Assembly (NCBI GenBank): GCA_945892985.1
Contig: CAMDDU010000002.1
Location: 1-64,000 of the forward strand
Length of the DNA stretch: 64,000 nucleotides
From: CAITSH01 sp945892985
GTDB lineage: Bacteria; Pseudomonadota; Gammaproteobacteria; Burkholderiales; SG8-39
Direction of reading: 5' to 3'
A model generated the notes under the pieces. The model searched no databases and was not told the origin of the DNA. It saw only the letters and a program-made list of their open reading frames with translations. The first letter of the stretch is position 1, and every line of letters starts with the position of its first letter. The translations under genes and the position numbers were made by a program. Shown one piece after another: positions 9,413 through 17,594 of the stretch.

Positions 9413-9858
9413 GGAATGCGCTTGGCAGTTATGATGAACGACTTGGTTTTGAATAAAGACCGGCAGGCAAGAGGGGGTTGGCGGGAGGCTTGGATGTTTG
9501 TGCATGCCGTGATGATTGCGGCTTCAGCGAAACGCTTTGAAGCGGCCTGTGCTTGAGCATACTGCAGCCATGCAGCGGCATCCGTATTGTGACCTGGCAT
9601 TGCGCCGGTTCTGCAGCCATTACCCACCGCCGAGCATCGTGTTGGCAATGATTTTCTGGCTTTGTAGCGGCAAAGTAAAGTGCCTTCGGATTTGCACAGG
9701 GATTTGTTCACATGTTTGCTTATTCAACTTGTCCGCGGCTGTTCCCATTGGCAACCCCGGCAACCCTGCCAACTCTGTTACCCCTGTAATCCTTATCACC
9801 CTTGTCACCCCGGTTACCACTTTCACCACATTTACAATATAGCCTCAAGAGATTGCCC
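9413..9858. other. 446-bp divergent intergenic region
   Basis: This spacer separates the minus-strand kinase gene from plus-strand yicC. I see no supported gene in it. Its right quarter is the 9-bp array at 9741-9839, which ends 20 bp before the yicC start. Promoters for both directions should lie here, but I could not pick convincing -35/-10 pairs. Confidence 0.6.
9741..9839. repeat. 9-bp short-period array (11 units)
   Basis: Eleven consecutive 9-bp units run from GTTCCCATT through GGCAACCCC, GGCAACCCT, GCCAACTCT, GTTACCCCT, GTAATCCTT, ATCACCCTT, GTCACCCCG, GTTACCACT and TTCACCACA to TTTACAATA. The consensus is near GTCACCCCT. Divergence increases towards the yicC side. Both strands are open over the array, but neither reading frame has a ribosome-binding site or known similarity. 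Confidence 0.8.
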
Positions 9859-10725
9859 ATGATCGCAAGCATGACAGGGTATGCCGCGCTGACCGGCGAC
9901 CTCCCGCAGGGTGCGTTGCAGCTCGAAATCAAGAGCGTCAACAGCCGTTTTCTCGATATTCAGTTTCGCATCGGCGAGGAGCTGAGAAGCCTTGAGCCGG
10001 CGCTGCGCGAATTGATTGCCGCGCAGGTGACGCGCGGCAAGGTCGATTGCCGGCTGGGCTTTACGCCGCGTCTGCAGGCCGGTGCAAGCCTGGCCCTCGA
10101 TCGCGACTTGCTTTTGCGCGTGGCGGCGCTCGCGCGCGAGGCGCAGGCGGCGGTGCCCGAGGCGCAGCCGCTGCGCATTGGCGAATTGCTGCACTGGCCG
10201 GGTGTTCTGGCCGGCAACGAGGTATCGCTGGACGCCTTGCGCGAACCGGCGCTGGCGCTGGCCAGGCGCGGCATGGACGAGCTGGCGGCGACGCGCCAGC
10301 GTGAAGGCGCCAAGCTGGGGCAGATGATTCTCGAGCGCGTTGATGCGATGCGCGGCAAGGTCGCCGTCTTGGTGCCACTGATGCCACAGATTGTCGCGGC
10401 CTACCAGGAAAAACTCTCGTTAAAGTTGCGTGAGGTGCTGGCAACGGGTGACGAGGAGCGCATCCCCCAGGAGGTTGCGCTCTACGGCGTGAAAATCGAC
10501 ATCGCCGAGGAATTGTCGCGGCTCTCCACCCACCTTGACGAGGTGCAGCGCGTTATCGCCAAGGGCGGCGCGGCCGGCAAGCGCCTGGATTTTTTGATGC
10601 AGGAGCTCAATCGCGAAGCCAACACCCTTGGTTCAAAATCAGTGGCCAAGGAATTGTCGGAAACCGCCATCGAGCTCAAGCTGCTGATCGAACAGATGCG
10701 CGAGCAAATCCAAAATATCGAGTAA
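9859..10725 (+). CDS. yicC: YicC family endoribonuclease
   Basis: A 288-aa YicC protein. The N-terminal MIASMTGYA is diagnostic for the family, as are IEIKSVNSRFLD-like residues (LEIKSVNSRFLDIQ, near residue 30) and the C-terminal GKRLDFLMQELNREANTLGSKS with the following SETAIELKLLIEQMREQIQN. The start is ATG 9859; an in-frame upstream ATG at 9802 lies inside the 9-bp repeat array and is not credible. E. coli YicC is an endoribonuclease acting on small RNAs. It precedes gmk, an order common in proteobacteria. Confidence 0.95.
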   Translation: MIASMTGYAALTGDLPQGALQLEIKSVNSRFLDIQFRIGEELRSLEPALRELIAAQVTRGKVDCRLGFTPRLQAGASLALDRDLLLRVAALAREAQAAVPEAQPLRIGELLHWPGVLAGNEVSLDALREPALALARRGMDELAATRQREGAKLGQMILERVDAMRGKVAVLVPLMPQIVAAYQEKLSLKLREVLATGDEERIPQEVALYGVKIDIAEELSRLSTHLDEVQRVIAKGGAAGKRLDFLMQELNREANTLGSKSVAKELSETAIELKLLIEQMREQIQNIE

Positions 10726-10747
10726 CCCGGGAAATGGTGAATCGGAC

Positions 10748-10831
10748 ATGGTAAATGGTGCTCTTATGCCAACAATGCCGCAGCGCCGCCGCGAATCGGC
10801 GGGGTACCATTGCCTATCCCCCATTTACCAT
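10748..10831. repeat. Inverted repeat with heptamer arms in the yicC-gmk spacer
   Basis: ATGGTAAATGG at 10748-10758 is the exact reverse complement of CCATTTACCAT at 10821-10831. The right arm is itself a heptamer repeat (CCATTTA, CCATTTA, CCAATAT) and ends nine bases before the gmk start. A second small hairpin, CCGCCG/CGGCGG, lies between the arms. The leader RNA of gmk could fold so that its start region is paired. Confidence 0.6.
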
Positions 10832-10839
10832 TTACCAAT

Positions 10840-11439
10840 ATGACCGGCTCCCTGTTTATTGTTTGCGCACCATCGGGTGCGGGCAAATCCTCACTCGTTA
10901 ATGCGATGCTCAAAGAGGTTCCCGGGCTGGCCTTGTCGGTTTCCTACACGACACGCGCGCCGCGCCCGGGCGAGGCCGACGGACGCGAGTACCATTTTGT
11001 CGACCATCCCACGTTTGCCCGCATGCTGGCGGCGGGCGAATTTCTGGAAAGCGCCGAGGTGCACGGCAACCGCTATGGCACATCACAGGCCTGGATTGGC
11101 GCAAGACGTGCCGAGGGCATTGATATTGTTCTGGAAATAGACTGGCAGGGGGCGCAGCAGGTGCGCCAGATGTTCCCCGATGTGATCGGCATTTTCATCA
11201 TGGCGCCATCGCTTGCCGAGTTGGAGCGGCGGGTGCGTGCCCGCGGTGGCGATAGCGAAGAGGCCATAAAGCGCCGCATGGCGGCCGCTTCGGATGAAAT
11301 GGGCCACGCTGCCGAATTCAATTATGTTATTATTAATCAGGACTTTGAAGAGGCAAAGCGGGACATGGTCGCGGTCGTGCGTGCGAACCGTCTTGGCCTG
11401 GCCAGGCAAAGCGCAACACACCCTGATTTGTTCAAATAA
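10840..11439 (+). CDS. gmk: Guanylate kinase
   Basis: A 199-aa kinase that converts GMP to GDP with ATP. The P-loop APSGAGKSS is at residues 10-18; SYTTRAPRPGE and GREYHF form the GMP-binding part, and EIDWQGA follows. The start at ATG 10840 gives the normal family length; an in-frame upstream ATG at 10810 would add ten atypical residues. Followed by rpoZ and spoT, the classical gmk-rpoZ-spoT order. Confidence 0.97.
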   Translation: MTGSLFIVCAPSGAGKSSLVNAMLKEVPGLALSVSYTTRAPRPGEADGREYHFVDHPTFARMLAAGEFLESAEVHGNRYGTSQAWIGARRAEGIDIVLEIDWQGAQQVRQMFPDVIGIFIMAPSLAELERRVRARGGDSEEAIKRRMAAASDEMGHAAEFNYVIINQDFEEAKRDMVAVVRANRLGLARQSATHPDLFK

Positions 11440-11450
11440 TCAGGCAAAGC

Positions 11451-11490
11451 AATCGAATGCCTGAGCGGCTATTCGAATGCTTGGGCGGAC
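11451..11490. repeat. 20-bp imperfect direct repeat upstream of rpoZ
   Basis: AATCGAATGCCTGAGCGGCT is followed immediately by ATTCGAATGCTTGGGCGGAC, 15 of 20 bases identical. It lies in the 137-bp gmk-rpoZ spacer. It could be a duplicated binding site or another degenerate tandem repeat. Confidence 0.5.
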
Positions 11491-11576
11491 ATTCTCGCGG
11501 TAAAGCCGCAGCACCGATTGCCCGCCTGGTAACGCAACAGCAGCAATCACTCCGTAGTTTTTGATAAGGATTCGCC

Positions 11577-11786
11577 ATGGCACGCATTACCGTAGACGAC
11601 TGCATGAAAGATATTCACAACCGTTTTCAGCTGACCCTCGCTGCGACCTATCGCGCGCGCCAGCTGGCACAGGGCGGCGCGCCGCTGGTGGAACCCAATC
11701 GCGACAAGCCGACCGTGATCGCGCTGCGCGAAATCGCCGCAGGCAAGATCGGCCTGGAAATGCTTAACCGCGCCAATCTTGCCTGA
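11577..11786 (+). CDS. rpoZ: RNA polymerase omega subunit
   Basis: A 69-aa omega subunit. The opening MARITVDDCMKDIHNRFQL and the IALREIAAGKIG segment are characteristic. A good AAGGA site precedes the ATG by about seven bases. Omega helps assemble and stabilise RNA polymerase and forms part of a ppGpp binding site in proteobacteria, which matches its position directly ahead of spoT. Confidence 0.97.
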   Translation: MARITVDDCMKDIHNRFQLTLAATYRARQLAQGGAPLVEPNRDKPTVIALREIAAGKIGLEMLNRANLA

Positions 11787-11831
11787 GCAAGGATAGGTTG
11801 AAATCGGACTGTGCCATTTGTTTTTGTTCCA

Positions 11832-11867
11832 TTGACTACGATCACTCCGGTGACGCCGGTCAAACTG
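11832..11867. repeat. 9-bp short-period array (4 units)
   Basis: TTGACTACG, ATCACTCCG, GTGACGCCG and GTCAAACTG are head to tail in the rpoZ-spoT spacer. The pattern resembles the consensus of the array at 9741-9839. It is immediately followed by a strong hairpin. Confidence 0.45.
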
Positions 11868-11890
11868 CGCGCCGCTGCCTAGCGGCGCGC
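11867..11890. terminator. Perfect 10-bp hairpin in the rpoZ-spoT spacer, no U-tract
   Basis: GCGCGCCGCT, a 4-base loop GCCT, and AGCGGCGCGC form a perfect GC-rich stem 29 bp ahead of the spoT start. There is no run of T after it, so it is unlikely to be a strong intrinsic terminator; it may attenuate or protect mRNA between rpoZ and spoT. Confidence 0.5.
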
Positions 11891-11918
11891 GCTTAGCACA
11901 CACGGGTAGGGGCTGCCC

Positions 11919-14081
11919 GTGAACGCGCTCACACCCGACTTCCGGCAACATCTCTCGGGCTACCTCAAGCCGGCCGATATCGGCCGTATCGAAGAGGCCT
12001 ACCAGTTCAGTGACGCCGCCCACCAAGGGCAGCAGCGCGCCAGCGGCGAACCGTATATTTCACATCCGCTGGCGGTGGCGGAAATCCTCGCCGACTGGCA
12101 GCTCGATGCACAGGCGCTGATGGCGGCGTTGCTGCACGACGTGGTCGAGGACACCTCGGTCTCCACCGCGGACATTGGCACGCGTTTTGGCAAATCGGTC
12201 GCCGAGCTTGTCGATGGTGTTTCCAAGCTCGATCGCATCGAGTTCCAGTCCCAGGCCGACGCGCAGGCCGAGAATTTCCGCAAGATGCTGCTGGCCATGG
12301 CGCGCGATGTTCGCGTTATCCTGATCAAGCTGGCTGACCGCCTGCATAACATGCGCACCCTGGGCGCGGTGCCGCCGGCCAAGCGCCGCCGTGTCGCGCG
12401 CGAGACGCTGGAGATTTACGCGCCCATCGCCAACCGCCTGGGCCTGGATGCGCTGTACCGTGAAATGCAGGAGCTCGCGTTCACGCATATTTATCCGCTG
12501 CGCTACCGCATCCTCGCCAAGGCGACCAAGGCGGCGCGCGGCAACCGGCGCGAGGTGGTGAACAAAATCCTCGAGGCGATTCGCGCCCGCCTGCCCGAGA
12601 CGGGGCTTGAGGCGCAGGTGTCGGGCCGCGAGAAGCACCTGTATTCGGTGTATAAGAAAATGACCGAGAAGCACCTGTCGTTTTCGCAGGTGCTCGATAT
12701 CTACGGTTTTCGCGTCATCGTCAAGGATGTGCCCTCGTGTTATCTCGCGCTGGGCGTGCTGCACGGCCTGTACAAACCGGTGCCGGGCAAGTTCAAGGAC
12801 TACATCGCCATTCCCAAGGTGAACGGTTACCAGTCTTTGCACACCACGCTGATCGGCCCCTATGGCACGCCGGCGGAGGTGCAGATTCGCACGCGCGAGA
12901 TGCACCATATCGCCGAGACCGGCGTGGCGTCGCACTGGCTTTACAAGACCGCCGACGGATCGCTGTCCGAGGTGCAGCAGCGCACGCACAAATGGTTGCA
13001 GTCCCTGCTCGACATCCAGAGCACCAGCGGCGATTCGGCCGAGTTTCTCGAGCATATCAAGGTCGATCTGTTCCCCGACGAGGTGTATGTCTTCACGCCC
13101 AAGGGTCGGATACTGTCGCTGCCGCGCGACGCCACCCCGGTGGACTTCGCCTATACGGTGCACACCGACGTGGGCAATCGCTGCGTCGCCGTCAAGATCA
13201 ACCATGAGCTGGTGCCGCTGCGCACGGTGCTCAAGAACGGTGATCGCGTCGAGATCATCACCGCCAGCCACGCCCACCCTAACCCGTCCTGGCTGACCTA
13301 CGTCAAGACCGGCAAGGCGCGCTCGCAGATACGCCATTTTCTCAAGACCATGCAGTCGGGCGAGTCGGCGACGCTGGGCGAGCGCCTGCTCAACCAGGCG
13401 CTGCGCGCGCTGGGCAGTTCGCTCGCCGAGGTGACCGTGGAGCGCTGGGGCAAGATGCTGCGCGACTCCAGCGCCAAATCACGCAAGGAGGTGCTGGGGG
13501 ATATCGGCCTGGGCAAGCGCCTGCCGGCGATTGTCGCGCGACGCCTGCTCGCGCTCTATGACCACCCGGCGGCTGATGGTGCCAATGGTGCCAAGGGTGC
13601 CAAGGGTGCCAAGGGCAGCAAGGGAGCCAAGGGCGCGCATTCGATCACCATCCGCGGCACCGAGGGCATGGCGGTGCAGTTTGCCTCGTGCTGCAATCCG
13701 ATTCCGGGCGACCCGATCATCGGCTTTATCAAAAAGGGCGAGGGTCTGGTCATCCACACCCATGATTGCAAGACCGCCATACGCTCGCGCAGCGACCCGG
13801 AAAAATGGATAGACGTCGACTGGGACCCGGAAACCGACAAGCTGTTCGACGTGAACGTGCGCACCACCGTGCTGGACAAGCGCGGCGTGCTGGCCAAGAT
13901 TGCGGCGGCGATCGCCGAGGCCGGCTGTAACATCGCCAATATTTCGGTTGAAGAGAGCAGCGATATGTACGCCACCAACCACTTCACGCTGCAGGTGTCG
14001 AGCCGCCAGCACCTCGCCCGCGTGATGCGTGCGCTGCGCTCGATTCCGGAGGTCGTGCGGATCGCCCGCGTCAAGGACTGA
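11919..14081 (+). CDS. spoT: Bifunctional (p)ppGpp synthetase/hydrolase, RelA/SpoT family
   Basis: A 720-aa long RSH protein starting at GTG 11919. The N-terminal hydrolase keeps its HD motif (HDVVED, residues 73-78), so hydrolysis should be active. The synthetase follows with YGFRVIV near 270, then the TGS domain (FTPKGRILSLPRDATPVDFA near 395), helical domain, CCNPIPGD zinc-finger-like region near 590 and a C-terminal ACT domain. Unusual is a seven-unit GXX insertion at residues 553-573 (13575-13637), just before the conserved C-terminal regulatory region. It controls stringent-response alarmone levels; neighbours gmk and rpoZ fit. Confidence 0.97.
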   Translation: MNALTPDFRQHLSGYLKPADIGRIEEAYQFSDAAHQGQQRASGEPYISHPLAVAEILADWQLDAQALMAALLHDVVEDTSVSTADIGTRFGKSVAELVDGVSKLDRIEFQSQADAQAENFRKMLLAMARDVRVILIKLADRLHNMRTLGAVPPAKRRRVARETLEIYAPIANRLGLDALYREMQELAFTHIYPLRYRILAKATKAARGNRREVVNKILEAIRARLPETGLEAQVSGREKHLYSVYKKMTEKHLSFSQVLDIYGFRVIVKDVPSCYLALGVLHGLYKPVPGKFKDYIAIPKVNGYQSLHTTLIGPYGTPAEVQIRTREMHHIAETGVASHWLYKTADGSLSEVQQRTHKWLQSLLDIQSTSGDSAEFLEHIKVDLFPDEVYVFTPKGRILSLPRDATPVDFAYTVHTDVGNRCVAVKINHELVPLRTVLKNGDRVEIITASHAHPNPSWLTYVKTGKARSQIRHFLKTMQSGESATLGERLLNQALRALGSSLAEVTVERWGKMLRDSSAKSRKEVLGDIGLGKRLPAIVARRLLALYDHPAADGANGAKGAKGAKGSKGAKGAHSITIRGTEGMAVQFASCCNPIPGDPIIGFIKKGEGLVIHTHDCKTAIRSRSDPEKWIDVDWDPETDKLFDVNVRTTVLDKRGVLAKIAAAIAEAGCNIANISVEESSDMYATNHFTLQVSSRQHLARVMRALRSIPEVVRIARVKD
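13575..13637 (+). repeat. 9-bp coding repeat: collagen-like GXX segment inside spoT
   Basis: Seven in-frame 9-bp units (GATGGTGCC, AATGGTGCC, AAGGGTGCC twice, AAGGGCAGC, AAGGGAGCC, AAGGGCGCG) encode seven X-Gly-X triplets, mostly Lys-Gly-Ala. The repeat keeps the reading frame and sits in the linker before the zinc-finger-like domain. Confidence 0.92.
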
Positions 14082-14152
14082 CCGGCTGGAAAGCCGTGCC
14101 AGACAAGGATTTCCAGGCGATGCCTGCCCATTAAAACATCGAGACCGCACTG

Positions 14153-14770
14153 ATGAAAGAACTCGTCCTCGCCTCAGGTAATGCCGGAAAAATCCGGGAA
14201 TTCGAGGCCATGCTGGGGCCGCTTGGCTACACCGTGATTGCGCAGGGCGCGCTTGGCATCGCCGATGCGGAGGAGCCGCATGGCACCTTTGTCGAGAACG
14301 CCCTGACCAAGGCGCGCCACGCCAGCCGTCTGTCGGGCAAGCCGGCGCTTGCCGACGACTCGGGCATTTGCGTGCGCGCACTCGGCGGTGCGCCCGGCGT
14401 GCATTCAGCGCGTTACGCCGGTGAAGCGCCATCGGGCGGGCCGACCGGACGCGAGGCCAATGACGCGCGCAACAACCGCAAGCTTCTTGCCGCGCTCAGT
14501 GCTGTCGCGGATAAAAGCGCACATTATTTCGCCGTCATTGTGCTGTTGCGCCACGCCGATGATCCGGAGCCGCTGATCGCCGAAGGGCGCTGGCAGGGCT
14601 GCATCGTCGATGCGCCGCGCGGCGAAAACGGCTTTGGTTATGACCCGTATTTCCTGCTGCCCGAGCTGGGCAAGACCGCCGCGGAGCTCGATGCCGCGAG
14701 CAAGAACGCCCTCAGTCATCGCGGCCGTGCGTTGCAGCGCCTGCTGGCGCTGCTGCAAGAGGGCGGTTGA
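14153..14770 (+). CDS. rdgB: XTP/dITP pyrophosphatase (RdgB/HAM1 family)
   Basis: A 205-aa nucleoside-triphosphate pyrophosphatase that removes non-canonical purines such as XTP and dITP. Motifs: LVLASGNAGKIREF at the N-terminus, TFVENALTKARHAS (residues ~45-58), ADDSGICVRALGGAPGVHSARYAG and GENGFGYDPYF, then SHRGRAL near the C-terminus. The stop overlaps the hemW start by one base (TGATG), so the two are co-translated. Confidence 0.97.
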   Translation: MKELVLASGNAGKIREFEAMLGPLGYTVIAQGALGIADAEEPHGTFVENALTKARHASRLSGKPALADDSGICVRALGGAPGVHSARYAGEAPSGGPTGREANDARNNRKLLAALSAVADKSAHYFAVIVLLRHADDPEPLIAEGRWQGCIVDAPRGENGFGYDPYFLLPELGKTAAELDAASKNALSHRGRALQRLLALLQEGG

Positions 14771-15978
14771 TGTCCGCGGCTGGCGGCGGTGCGCAGGTTT
14801 CAGTGTTGCGCGATCTTAGCGGCGCCCGCCTCGAGAGCCTGCCGCCGCTCTCGCTGTATGTGCACATCCCCTGGTGCGTGCGCAAATGCCCCTACTGCGA
14901 TTTCAATTCGCATGAGTCCAAGCAGGCCATTCCGGAAGAGGCCTACGTTGCGGCGCTGATAGCGGACCTCGAGGCCGCGCTGCCGCAGGTGTGGGGCCGG
15001 CGCGTGCACAGCATTTTTTTTGGTGGCGGAACGCCCAGCCTGTTTTTGGCGCGCTCGATAGACGCGCTGCTGGCGGCGTTTCGCTCGCGCCTGCCGCTTG
15101 CGCCCGATTGCGAGATTACGCTGGAGGCGAATCCGGGCACCTTCGAGTCGGATAAATTTCGCGATTACCGCGCGGCCGGCGTGAACCGCCTGTCCATCGG
15201 CATCCAGAGCTTCAATCCGCGCCACCTCAAGGCGCTGGGGCGTATTCACGATGAGGCCGAGGCGCATCGCGCTGTCGAGATTGCGCACCGGCATTTTGAC
15301 AATTTCAACCTCGACCTGATGTACGCGCTGCCGCAACAGACGCCCGAGGAGTGCATGAGTGACGTGGGCATGGCGGTTGCCTGCGGCACGCAGCACTTGT
15401 CGCTATACCACCTCACGCTCGAGCCCAACACGCCTTTTCACCGCACGCCGCCCTCTTTGCCAGACGATGACACGGCCGCGGCGATGCAGGAGGCGATCGA
15501 GGCGGCCCTGGCAGCGAGTGCTTACCGGCATTACGAAACATCGGCCTATGCCCGTGACGGACACGAGAGCCGCCATAACCTCAACTACTGGCGCTTTGGC
15601 GATTACCTGGGCATAGGCGCCGGCGCCCACTCCAAGCTGTCGTTCTCTGATCGCATCATCCGGCAGATGCGCTGGAAGCATCCGCGCAGTTATCTCGAGC
15701 AGGCGGCCAAGGGCGCCTTCGTGCAGGAAGAACACGTCGTCGGCCGCGCCGACCGTGTGTTTGAATTCATGATGAACGCGCTGCGCCTGACCGGCGGTTT
15801 CGCTATTGACGACTTTGTCGTGCGCACCGGCTTGCCGCTTGCCGCTGCGGAGCGCGCGCTGGGTGACGCCGAGGCGCGCGGCCTGATCCGGCGCGACGCC
15901 CTGCGCATTACGCCAACCGAATTGGGGCAGCGTTTTCTCAATGATTTATTGGGTTTATTTTTACCGGACTCGGCATGA
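14770..15978 (+). CDS. hemW: HemW radical SAM protein (heme chaperone)
   Basis: A 402-aa radical SAM protein. The cluster motif CVRKCPYC puts Cys36, Cys40 and Cys43 as [4Fe-4S] ligands; FFGGGTPS, EANPGT and NRLSIGIQSF are typical of the HemN/HemW branch, and the C-terminal domain is present. HemW is distinguished from coproporphyrinogen dehydrogenase by this shorter length and by gene context after rdgB. It starts at ATG 14770, overlapping the rdgB stop. It is believed to deliver heme to respiratory proteins. Confidence 0.94.
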   Translation: MSAAGGGAQVSVLRDLSGARLESLPPLSLYVHIPWCVRKCPYCDFNSHESKQAIPEEAYVAALIADLEAALPQVWGRRVHSIFFGGGTPSLFLARSIDALLAAFRSRLPLAPDCEITLEANPGTFESDKFRDYRAAGVNRLSIGIQSFNPRHLKALGRIHDEAEAHRAVEIAHRHFDNFNLDLMYALPQQTPEECMSDVGMAVACGTQHLSLYHLTLEPNTPFHRTPPSLPDDDTAAAMQEAIEAALAASAYRHYETSAYARDGHESRHNLNYWRFGDYLGIGAGAHSKLSFSDRIIRQMRWKHPRSYLEQAAKGAFVQEEHVVGRADRVFEFMMNALRLTGGFAIDDFVVRTGLPLAAAERALGDAEARGLIRRDALRITPTELGQRFLNDLLGLFLPDSA

Positions 15979-16005
15979 GCTTGCATATCAAATCTTGCAA
16001 GTAAT

Positions 16006-16096
16006 GTCATTGCGAGGAGCGAAGCGACGAAGCAATCTTGCGGCATCAGATTTTCCCCCAAGCGCGACGAGATTGCTGCGCTGCGCTCGCAATGAC
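16006..16096. repeat. REP-like inverted repeat between convergent hemW and trmB
   Basis: Perfect 11-bp ends GTCATTGCGAG (16006-16016) and CTCGCAATGAC (16086-16096) enclose further complementary segments. It is the same element as in the 194-bp units at 2.3-3.4 kb. Lying between two gene ends that face each other, it could act as a bidirectional transcript-end hairpin. Confidence 0.85.
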
Positions 16097-16112
16097 GCGA
16101 ACGTATAGCTGT

Positions 16113-16787
16113 TCAGCGTTTGTGAAAAACAATATCCCAGACGCCGTGACCGAGCTTGAGGCCGCGGCTTTCGAACTTGGTTTGCGGTCTTGCGTCCGGT
16201 CGCGGCGCGAAGCCGTCGGCGGTGTTTTTCAGTGCCGGCTCCGCCGACAAGACGGCGAGCATGTGTTCGGCATATTCCCGCCAGTCGGTTGCGGCGTGGA
16301 CGTAGCCGCCGGTCTTGAGGCGTGAGGCGAGCAGCGCGGCCAGCGGCCCCTGGATCAGGCGGCGTTTGTGATGGCGTTTTTTCGGCCACGGGTCGGGGAA
16401 GAAAATGTGCACCCCGTCGAGCGACTGCGGCGCGATCATTTTCTCCAGTACTTGCACGGCGTCGTACTGGATGATGCGCACATTGGAGAGGCCCAGCTCG
16501 CCGATCTGCTTGAGCAGGCTGCCGACGCCGGGGGTGTGCACCTCGATGCCCAGATAATCGTTCTGCGGGTGGGCCTGCGCTATGGCCGCGGTGGTCTCGC
16601 CCATGCCAAAGCCGATTTCGAGAAGGTTCGGGGCGATGCGTCCAAACGCCGCGCCCAGATCGAGCGGCTGCGACGCATACGGAATGCCGAACACCGGCAG
16701 CAGTGTTTCGTGCGCGCGCTGCTGCGCATTGGACAGCCGTCCCTGACGCAGCACGAAGCTGCGGATGCTGCGCCGCTCTTCAGTCAT
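16113..16787 (-). CDS. trmB: tRNA (guanine-N7)-methyltransferase TrmB
   Basis: A 224-aa SAM-dependent methyltransferase for m7G46 in tRNA. Motifs: LLEIGFGMGE (SAM-binding loop, residues ~55-64), FFPDPWPKKRHHKRRL (diagnostic for TrmB) and TDWREYAEHM. The start is ATG 16785-16787, 7 bp after the thiG stop, so it is probably co-transcribed with thiS-thiG. Confidence 0.96.
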   Translation of the reverse strand: MTEERRSIRSFVLRQGRLSNAQQRAHETLLPVFGIPYASQPLDLGAAFGRIAPNLLEIGFGMGETTAAIAQAHPQNDYLGIEVHTPGVGSLLKQIGELGLSNVRIIQYDAVQVLEKMIAPQSLDGVHIFFPDPWPKKRHHKRRLIQGPLAALLASRLKTGGYVHAATDWREYAEHMLAVLSAEPALKNTADGFAPRPDARPQTKFESRGLKLGHGVWDIVFHKR

Positions 16788-16793
16788 CGGGCC

Positions 16794-17594
16794 TTATGCG
16801 GTTTTGGGTGCGCCGGCTGCGATCATGCCGCCGACCGGGGAGCTGGGCACGGCCGAATAGAGCTTTCTTGGCATGCGTCCGGCGAGAAAGGCTTCGCGTC
16901 CTGCCTCAACGGCTTTTTTCATCGCCCCGGCCATTAGCACCGGGTCTTGTGCCTTGGCCACCGCGGTGTTCATCAGCACGGCATCGCAACCGAGTTCCAT
17001 CGCAATGGCCGCATCCGAGGCGGTGCCGACGCCGGCGTCCACCACCACCGGCACCTTGGCCGCGTCGATGATCAGCTGCAGGTTCCACGGGTTGAGAATA
17101 CCCATGCCCGAGCCAATGAGTGAGGCGAGGGGCATGATGGCGACGCAGCCGATGTCCTCGAGTTGCCTGGCGATAATCGGATCGTCGCTGGTGTAGACCA
17201 TCACCTTGAAACCTTCGGCGACCAGTGTTTTGGCGGCGGCGATGGTCTCGATGACATTGGGGTAGAGGGTGTGCGGATCGCCCAGCACCTCGAGCTTGAC
17301 CAGGTCGTGGCCGTCGAGCAGTTCGCGCGCCAGGCGCAGCGTGCGCACCGCATCCTCGGCGTTGTAACAGCCGGCGGTATTGGGCAGGTAGGTGTATCTG
17401 GAGGGCGGCAGCGCATCCAGGAGCGAGGGCTCGCCGGCGTTCTGGCCGATGTTGGTGCGGCGGATGGCGACGGTGACGATGTCCGCGCCGCTCGCTTCCA
17501 CGGCGCGCCGCGTCTCATCGAAATCCTTGTACTTGCCGGTGCCGATCAACAGGCGTGAGCGGTAGGTTTTTCCGGCCATGCTGAAGGTATGCAT
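16794..17594 (-). CDS. thiG: Thiazole synthase
   Basis: A 266-aa ThiG, which forms the thiazole phosphate of thiamine from deoxyxylulose phosphate, dehydroglycine and ThiS thiocarboxylate. Lys100 in VKLEVLGD matches the Schiff-base lysine; GTGKY, VTVAIRR, PNTAGC and ASLIGSGMGI are conserved. The start ATG 17592-17594 shares one base with the thiS stop (TGATG), showing translational coupling. Confidence 0.97.
   Translation of the reverse strand: MHTFSMAGKTYRSRLLIGTGKYKDFDETRRAVEASGADIVTVAIRRTNIGQNAGEPSLLDALPPSRYTYLPNTAGCYNAEDAVRTLRLARELLDGHDLVKLEVLGDPHTLYPNVIETIAAAKTLVAEGFKVMVYTSDDPIIARQLEDIGCVAIMPLASLIGSGMGILNPWNLQLIIDAAKVPVVVDAGVGTASDAAIAMELGCDAVLMNTAVAKAQDPVLMAGAMKKAVEAGREAFLAGRMPRKLYSAVPSSPVGGMIAAGAPKTA

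Noticed and set aside
9620..9941. Glycine/valine-rich minus-strand frames over the 9-bp array near yicC
   Set aside because: They are direct readings of the repeat, lack ribosome-binding sites and overlap the yicC start.
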